Source of the DNA: Acidobacteriota bacterium
GTDB taxonomy: Bacteria; Acidobacteriota; Terriglobia; Terriglobales; Acidobacteriaceae
DNA: 64,000 bases
Reading direction: 5' to 3'
Assembly: GCA_018268755.1 (NCBI GenBank)
Contig: JAFDVW010000011.1
Coordinates: 208,230 to 272,229, forward strand
Both the position numbers and the translations under genes were made by a program. This document shows positions 59,741 to 64,000 of the stretch, piece by piece. The notes under the pieces are model-generated. The model was not told the DNA's origin. It worked only from the letters and a program-made list of their open reading frames with translations, and made no database searches. Every line of letters begins with the position of its first letter. Positions within the stretch are counted from its first letter, which is position 1.

Positions 59741-60874
59741 ATGAGCGTATCCGCTGTGCAGAACGATAAGCAAATTCCGATGCTCGACCTGGGAGCGCAG
59801 TACCGCACCATCGCCCAGGAGATTAAAAATGCCATTGACCAGGTGCTGGAATCGCAGCACTTCATTCTCGGCCCGCAGGTGACTGCCCTGGAGAACGAGG
59901 TCGCGAAGTACTGCGGCCGCCGATTCGGCGTGGGCGTGGCCTCCGGCACGGACGCCCTTATCGTCGCGCTGCGCGCCATGGGCGTAGGCCCCGGCGACGA
60001 GGTCATTGTTCCTTCGTTCAGCTTCATCGCGACCGCGGATTCCGTCAGCTTGTTGGGCGCGACCCCGGTCTTCGTGGATATCTATCCCGATACCTTCTGC
60101 ATTGATCCGGCCCAGATCGAAAAGAAAATCACCTCCAAAACCAAGGCCATCATTCCGGTCCACCTCTACGGCCAGTCCGCGGACATGGACCCGATCCTGG
60201 AGATCGCCCGGAAGCACAATTTGAAAGTGGTGGAAGACGATGCCCAGGCCATCGGCGCCAGCTACAAGGGCAAGAAGACCGCCGGCATTGGTGACATCGG
60301 CTGCATCAGCTTCTTCCCCAGCAAGAACCTGGGCGCCTACGGCGACGGCGGCATGATCGTCACCGATTCGGAAGAAGTGGCGAAGAGTCTGAAGTCGTTG
60401 CGCGCACACGGCGCGACCAAGAAGTATTTCAGTACGGTGCAGGGCTGGAACAGCCGCCTGGATGAAATTCAGGCCGCCATTCTGCGGGTAAAGCTGCGCT
60501 ACCTCGATTCCTGGGGGCAGGGCCGCCGTTCCCGCGCCGACCTGTACGACAAGTTCCTGCGTGGTGTTCCCAAGGTCGTAACGCCCAAGCGTTCCTCCTG
60601 GGGCGACCACGTGTTTCATCAATACACGGTGCGCGTTCCCAAACGTGATGCCGTGCAGAAGTTCCTGCAGGATCGCGGTGTGGCCAGCACGGTGTATTAC
60701 CCGGTGCCCATGCACCTGCAACCGATTTACGATTCCCTCGGCTATAAGAACGGCGATTTGCCGCACTGCGAAAGCGCAGCCGAGGAGTGTCTCTCCCTCC
60801 CCATTTATCCGGAACTAACCGACGAGCAAGTGGAATACGCAGCGAGCATGCTGGCCGAGGCGGTAAAAGGCTAA
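59741..60874 (+). CDS. DegT/DnrJ/EryC1 sugar aminotransferase (WbpE-like)
   Basis: A 377-residue PLP-dependent nucleotide-sugar aminotransferase. The N-terminus IPMLDLGAQYRTIAQEIKNA, substrate loop GVASGTDALIVALRAMG, PLP Asp region VVEDDAQAIGASYKGKK and PLP Lys in FFPSKNLGAYGDGGM are typical. In WbpE/WlbC, the family members acting on UDP-2-acetamido-3-keto-glucuronate, the same segments occur. With the oxidoreductase and acyltransferase that follow it forms a set for adding a 3-acetamido group. ATG 59741 has GGGGA 9 bp upstream. Confidence 0.9.
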   Translation: MSVSAVQNDKQIPMLDLGAQYRTIAQEIKNAIDQVLESQHFILGPQVTALENEVAKYCGRRFGVGVASGTDALIVALRAMGVGPGDEVIVPSFSFIATADSVSLLGATPVFVDIYPDTFCIDPAQIEKKITSKTKAIIPVHLYGQSADMDPILEIARKHNLKVVEDDAQAIGASYKGKKTAGIGDIGCISFFPSKNLGAYGDGGMIVTDSEEVAKSLKSLRAHGATKKYFSTVQGWNSRLDEIQAAILRVKLRYLDSWGQGRRSRADLYDKFLRGVPKVVTPKRSSWGDHVFHQYTVRVPKRDAVQKFLQDRGVASTVYYPVPMHLQPIYDSLGYKNGDLPHCESAAEECLSLPIYPELTDEQVEYAASMLAEAVKG

Positions 60875-60892
60875 GCACACGCTGCTCAATCC

Positions 60893-60959
60893 GTCCGGGC
60901 AGCCCGCCCTCCCCTGAATCTGCCCGGACTGTAGTCACTTGAGGCCGTCCCTCGAGTGG
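60893..60959 (+). other. Two hairpins between the aminotransferase and GT2 genes
   Basis: GTCCGGGCAG (60893-60902) pairs perfectly with CTGCCCGGAC (60920-60929). A second stem, CACTTGAGG with CCTCGAGTG, lies at about 60937-60959 with one mismatch. No T-run follows, so partial attenuation or mRNA processing is more likely than full termination. Confidence 0.45.
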
Positions 60960-61001
60960 GCTGGAACGTCGGGCCCCAAATACGAGAAAACTGGAACCTT
61001 C

Positions 61002-61793
61002 ATGTCAGTGAAACAGGATACGAGTCTGCAAAAACTGATCTCCGTGGTCATTCCCATCTTCAACGAAGAGGACGGGATTGAGCAGCTGCGGGAGCGGTTG
61101 TTCAACCTTCGCGCCACCTGGGAAAACGTCGAATTGGAATTCATCTTTGTGGATGATGGAAGCTCCGACCAGACGGTGAAAGGGCTGCGCCAGACCTTCG
61201 GCGCGGACCCGCTCAGCCAGATCGTGGTGCACGAAAAGAACAAGGGTGTCGGCGCCGCTTTCCGTACCGGCTTTGCCCGTTGCCGTGGCTCTTTGGTTTG
61301 CACCATTGACGCGGACTGCACTTACGGTCCGGAAAACCTGAAGAAGCTGGTGGCCACTCTCGATGAGCAGAAGGCCGATATCGCCGTAGCGTCGCCGTAC
61401 CATCCCCAAGGCAAGGTGGATGGGGTGGCGCCCTGGCGCTTGACGCTCAGCAAGGGCTGCTCGGCCGCTTATTGGCTGGTCGCGCCGGTGCGGCTTTACA
61501 CCTATACCGCAATCTTCCGGGCTTATCGTCGCGAGGTCATCGACAACGTGAGCTACGAAGAAAACGGCTTTGTGTTCACCGCCGAGTCCCTCATCCGGGC
61601 GGCGGAGATGGGTTACAAAGTGGTCGAAGTGCCCATGACGCTGCACTCGCGCATGATCGGCCAGACCAAAATGAAGGTGGCCCGCACTATGCGCGGCCAT
61701 CTGCGTTTGATTCTCAAGACCGCGGTCCGGCGCTTGACCGGCCGCACCGCATCCTCCCCAATACGTCAAAAACAGGAAGCAGCGCTTCCGTAG
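61002..61793 (+). CDS. Glycosyltransferase family 2
   Basis: A 263-residue GT-A-fold enzyme of the dolichol-phosphate-mannosyltransferase-like group (LISVVIPIFNEEDGIEQL, IFVDDGSSDQTVKGL, GVGAAFRTGFARCRGSLVCT, DADCTYGPENLKKLV). The DxD-type Asp pair is in TIDADC. It has no TM tail, so it is likely a cytoplasmic or peripheral enzyme transferring a sugar to a lipid carrier. ATG 61002 is preferred; the frame is open further upstream. It sits between the aminotransferase and the oxidoreductase genes, all in one direction. Confidence 0.9.
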   Translation: MSVKQDTSLQKLISVVIPIFNEEDGIEQLRERLFNLRATWENVELEFIFVDDGSSDQTVKGLRQTFGADPLSQIVVHEKNKGVGAAFRTGFARCRGSLVCTIDADCTYGPENLKKLVATLDEQKADIAVASPYHPQGKVDGVAPWRLTLSKGCSAAYWLVAPVRLYTYTAIFRAYRREVIDNVSYEENGFVFTAESLIRAAEMGYKVVEVPMTLHSRMIGQTKMKVARTMRGHLRLILKTAVRRLTGRTASSPIRQKQEAALP

Positions 61794-61857
61794 GTTTACC
61801 GTTTCCGCTCCCTCCAAAATCCGGGGCGGGGACAGAAAAGGAACAGGGGAAAACACT

Positions 61858-62931
61858 ATGGTGAAGGTAGGAGTCATTGGGTTAGGCGCCTGGGGTTGGA
61901 ACGTCGCCCGAAACTTTGCGGGATTGAAGGACTGCGAGCTGGTGGCTTGCAGCGATACCGATCCCAAGCGGCTGGCGGCGGCCAAGAAGGCCTGGCCCCA
62001 GATCAATCCGGTTTCCAGCCTCGATGAGATGCTGGCCAAGTTTCCCGAGATCCAGGCAGTGGTGATCTCCGCGCCTGCGATCGCGCACTATCCGCTGGCC
62101 AAGCAGGCCCTGCTGGCTGGCAAGGACGTCTTCGTGGAAAAGCCGTTCACGCTCAGCGTCCGCGACGCGGAAGAGCTGACCGCGATCGGGGAAAAGAACG
62201 GCCGCATCATCATGGTCGGCCACCTGCTCGAGTATCACCCGGTGGTGCGCCGCCTCAAGAACATGATCCAGGCCAACGAACTGGGCGAGGTTTACTACAT
62301 CTACACCCAGCGCGTGAACCTGGGCCGCATTCGCGGGGATGAAAATGCCCTGTGGTCGTTTGCTCCGCACGATATTTCGCAGGTGCTCTATATGCTGGAA
62401 ATGGAGCCCATCGACGTCAGCGTGCGCGGTCAGAGCTTCATTCAGGAAGGCATCGAGGACGTGGTCTTCCTCAGCCTGTACTTCGAAAACCGCATCATGG
62501 CGCACATCCACCTGAGCTGGCTGGATCCTCACAAGGTCCGCAAGACCACGATCGTGGGATCCAACAAGATGGTGGTGTTCGACGATACCGAAGCCAGCGA
62601 GAAACTCCGCGTCTACAACAACCACGCGGAAGTGCCTTCGGTGCGCAGCTACGGCGATTCCATCCAGGTACGGTTCGGCGATATTTTGATCCCCCGGGTG
62701 GACATGAGCGAGCCGTTGACGCTCGAAACCCAGCACTTCATTGATTGCGTCCGCACACGGACTACGCCGCTGAGCGACGCGCAGGACGGTTTGCGCGTGG
62801 TTCGCATCCTGGAAGCGGCACAGAAGTCCATGGAGCAGGATGGTGTACCAGTTCGAATTCAAGGGGGAAAGAGTGACAAGCTACCTTCATCCGTCTTCGC
62901 AGATCGGCGCTGGCACGCGTTACGGGCATAA
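61858..62931 (+). CDS. Gfo/Idh/MocA nucleotide-sugar oxidoreductase (WbpB-like)
   Basis: A 357-residue NAD-dependent dehydrogenase. The Rossmann motif is VGVIGLGAWGWNVARNF; EKPF appears in DVFVEKPFTLSV, and the substrate His/Asp lie in SFAPHDISQVLYML. In the WbpB/WlbA subfamily, the enzyme oxidises C3 of UDP-GlcNAcA for the aminotransferase. The 3' end overlaps the acyltransferase gene, which starts at 62873, so the two are translationally coupled; a longer C-terminal tail (SDKLPSSVFADRRWHALRA) is encoded in the overlap. Confidence 0.9.
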   Translation: MVKVGVIGLGAWGWNVARNFAGLKDCELVACSDTDPKRLAAAKKAWPQINPVSSLDEMLAKFPEIQAVVISAPAIAHYPLAKQALLAGKDVFVEKPFTLSVRDAEELTAIGEKNGRIIMVGHLLEYHPVVRRLKNMIQANELGEVYYIYTQRVNLGRIRGDENALWSFAPHDISQVLYMLEMEPIDVSVRGQSFIQEGIEDVVFLSLYFENRIMAHIHLSWLDPHKVRKTTIVGSNKMVVFDDTEASEKLRVYNNHAEVPSVRSYGDSIQVRFGDILIPRVDMSEPLTLETQHFIDCVRTRTTPLSDAQDGLRVVRILEAAQKSMEQDGVPVRIQGGKSDKLPSSVFADRRWHALRA

Positions 62932-63616
62932 TTCGGTCATTTCCGAGAACGTCAAAATCGGCACCAATTGCCAGATCGGGCACGGGGTGGTCATCCACCC
63001 CGATACCGTCATCGGCAACAATGTGCGGATCGATGACAACTCGGTGATCGGCAAACTACCCATGAAAGCCGCCCTCAGCGCCATCACCACCGAGCAGGAG
63101 CTGCCTCCGTGTGAAATCGGAGACAACGTGCTGATCGGGGCGCTGGCAGTGATTTATCGCGGCTGCAAGCTGGGACAGAAAATGATGGTTGCGGACATGG
63201 CCACCATCCGCGAGAACGTCGAGATCGGCGAGTTCACCATCGTCGGCCGCGGCGTGACCGTGGAGAACAAAGTGAAAGTAGGGAAGCGGTGCAAGCTGGA
63301 GACCGAGTCCTACATCACGGCCCTGTCGGAAATTGAAGACGGCTGCTTTATCGCCCCGGAAGTCACCTTCACCAACGATAACTTCCTGGGCCGCACCAAA
63401 GACCGCTTCAAATACCACAAGGGAGTCACCGTGAAGCGTGGCGGCCGTATCGGCGCCAACGTCACGGTGCTGCCTGGACGGACCATCGGCGCCGATGCTC
63501 TGGTGGCCGCCGGTTCCATCGTGACCAAAGACGTTCCGGCCAGAAAGATCGTCATGGGCACGCCCGCGAAAGTGGTGCGGGATGTCCCGGAAGACCAGCT
63601 GCTGGACAACCAATAA
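62873..63616 (+). CDS. Left-handed beta-helix acyltransferase (WbpD-like)
   Basis: A 247-residue hexapeptide-repeat acetyltransferase (ISENVKIGTNCQIGHGVVIH, IGNNVRIDDNSVIG, IGALAVIYRGCKLGQKMMV, GARIGANVTVLPG-type turns, IVMGTPAKVVRDVPED). WbpD/WlbB enzymes acetylate the 3-amino group made by the aminotransferase, using acetyl-CoA. GTG 62873 is chosen because AAGGGGGAAA lies just upstream; ATG 62840 is in frame but lacks a site. It overlaps the oxidoreductase gene, and its stop shares a base with the next ATG. Confidence 0.88.
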   Translation: MTSYLHPSSQIGAGTRYGHNSVISENVKIGTNCQIGHGVVIHPDTVIGNNVRIDDNSVIGKLPMKAALSAITTEQELPPCEIGDNVLIGALAVIYRGCKLGQKMMVADMATIRENVEIGEFTIVGRGVTVENKVKVGKRCKLETESYITALSEIEDGCFIAPEVTFTNDNFLGRTKDRFKYHKGVTVKRGGRIGANVTVLPGRTIGADALVAAGSIVTKDVPARKIVMGTPAKVVRDVPEDQLLDNQ

Positions 63617-64000
63617 TGCATATACTTTCCATCGTCGGGGCCCGGCCGCAGTTTGTGAAGGCGGCCATGCTGGTCGAAGCTGTTCGCGCCCATAACCGCA
63701 AGGCGGGCGCGGGCGGCCGGGTGCGCCATACCCTGGTGCACACCGGCCAGCACTACGATCGCAATCTCTCGGATGTGTTCTTCCAGCAGCTCCCGCTGCC
63801 GAAGCCGCAGTATCACCTGGGCGTCGGTTCCGGATCGCACGGAAAGCAAACCGCCGAGCTGCTGGAGCACATCGAGGAAGTTCTGCTGAAAGCCAAGCCG
63901 GACGTGGTCGTGGCCTACGGCGACACCAACTCGACGGTCGCGGGCGGTCTGGCCGCGGCCAAGTTGCACATCGCGTTGGCGCATGTCGAAGCCGGCCTGC
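63616..64000 (+). CDS. UDP-N-acetylglucosamine 2-epimerase-like protein (5' part only)
   Basis: The frame starts at ATG 63616, overlapping the previous stop by one base, and remains open to the window edge (128 codons). MHILSIVGARPQFVKAAMLV, LVHTGQHYDRNLSDVFF, VVVAYGDTNSTVAGGLAAAK and ALAHVEAGL are diagnostic of the WecB/WbpI family. In this operon context it most likely epimerises UDP-GlcNAc(3NAc)A to the mannose configuration, as WbpI does. Confidence 0.92.
   Translation, partial: MHILSIVGARPQFVKAAMLVEAVRAHNRKAGAGGRVRHTLVHTGQHYDRNLSDVFFQQLPLPKPQYHLGVGSGSHGKQTAELLEHIEEVLLKAKPDVVVAYGDTNSTVAGGLAAAKLHIALAHVEAGL

Overview
The window looks like chromosomal DNA of an Acidobacteriota bacterium (Terriglobia-like). 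The reasons are two Oar-type TonB-dependent transporters of about 1140-1200 residues with an N-terminal carboxypeptidase-regulatory domain, a DUF4861-GH88 fusion, a CRTAC1/UnbV FG-GAP protein, a winged-helix/transmembrane regulator of a type common in this phylum, and many short intergenic palindromic repeats in GC-rich DNA. This assignment is inference from gene content; no rRNA or tRNA gene was seen.

Region 1 (1-25.4 kb) is a glycan-utilisation area. A GH36-like lipoprotein, cut by the left edge, diverges from oar1. Downstream of oar1 and a strong stem-loop lie a GH2 enzyme, two tandem glucosamine-6-phosphate deaminase-like genes, an ACS-type MFS transporter, a DUF4861-GH88 unsaturated-uronyl hydrolase and an AGE-family 2-epimerase. 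Facing them are a GH63-like and a five-bladed-propeller glycosidase, both behind oar2 and a second strong stem-loop. A membrane-anchored regulator diverges from oar2. The gene set suggests use of a polymer containing uronic acid and amino sugar.

Region 2 (25.5-43.7 kb) is mostly housekeeping: ppdK, glyS, glyQ, a higBA toxin-antitoxin pair inserted before recO, a 7Fe/8Fe ferredoxin, argS, larC, metG, tatD, yajQ, a polyprenyl diphosphate synthase and a GxxExxY protein. The gaps hold nested inverted repeats (37.8-38.2 kb, with a MITE-like core), a three-copy tandem repeat (42.8-43.2 kb) and dispersed short repeats.

Region 3 (43.8-54.2 kb) starts with a DedA-rhodanese fusion and then carries the most interesting locus. 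It encodes a PqqD-like peptide chaperone, a radical SAM/SPASM maturase, a 58-residue Cys/Ser/Thr-rich candidate RiPP precursor, an HPr-kinase-like protein and a 2137-residue protein. That last protein fuses an S24/S26-type peptidase domain to a signal segment, DUF11 repeats, a Gly-rich stalk and a gingipain-like C25 cysteine peptidase. I read this as an unusual radical-SAM peptide system whose maturation and phosphorylation enzymes are coupled to a surface protease.

Region 4 (54.2-64 kb) holds a metallophosphoesterase, a PEP-CTERM-like secreted protein, a LuxR regulator with a degenerate receiver, an RfaH/UpxY-like antiterminator and an enhancer-binding-type AAA+ regulator that lacks GAFTGA. 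Then comes a cell-surface sugar operon: DegT aminotransferase, GT2, Gfo/Idh oxidoreductase, left-handed beta-helix acyltransferase and the start of a UDP-GlcNAc 2-epimerase. These match the WbpE-WbpB-WbpD-WbpI route to a di-N-acetylated mannosaminuronic acid.
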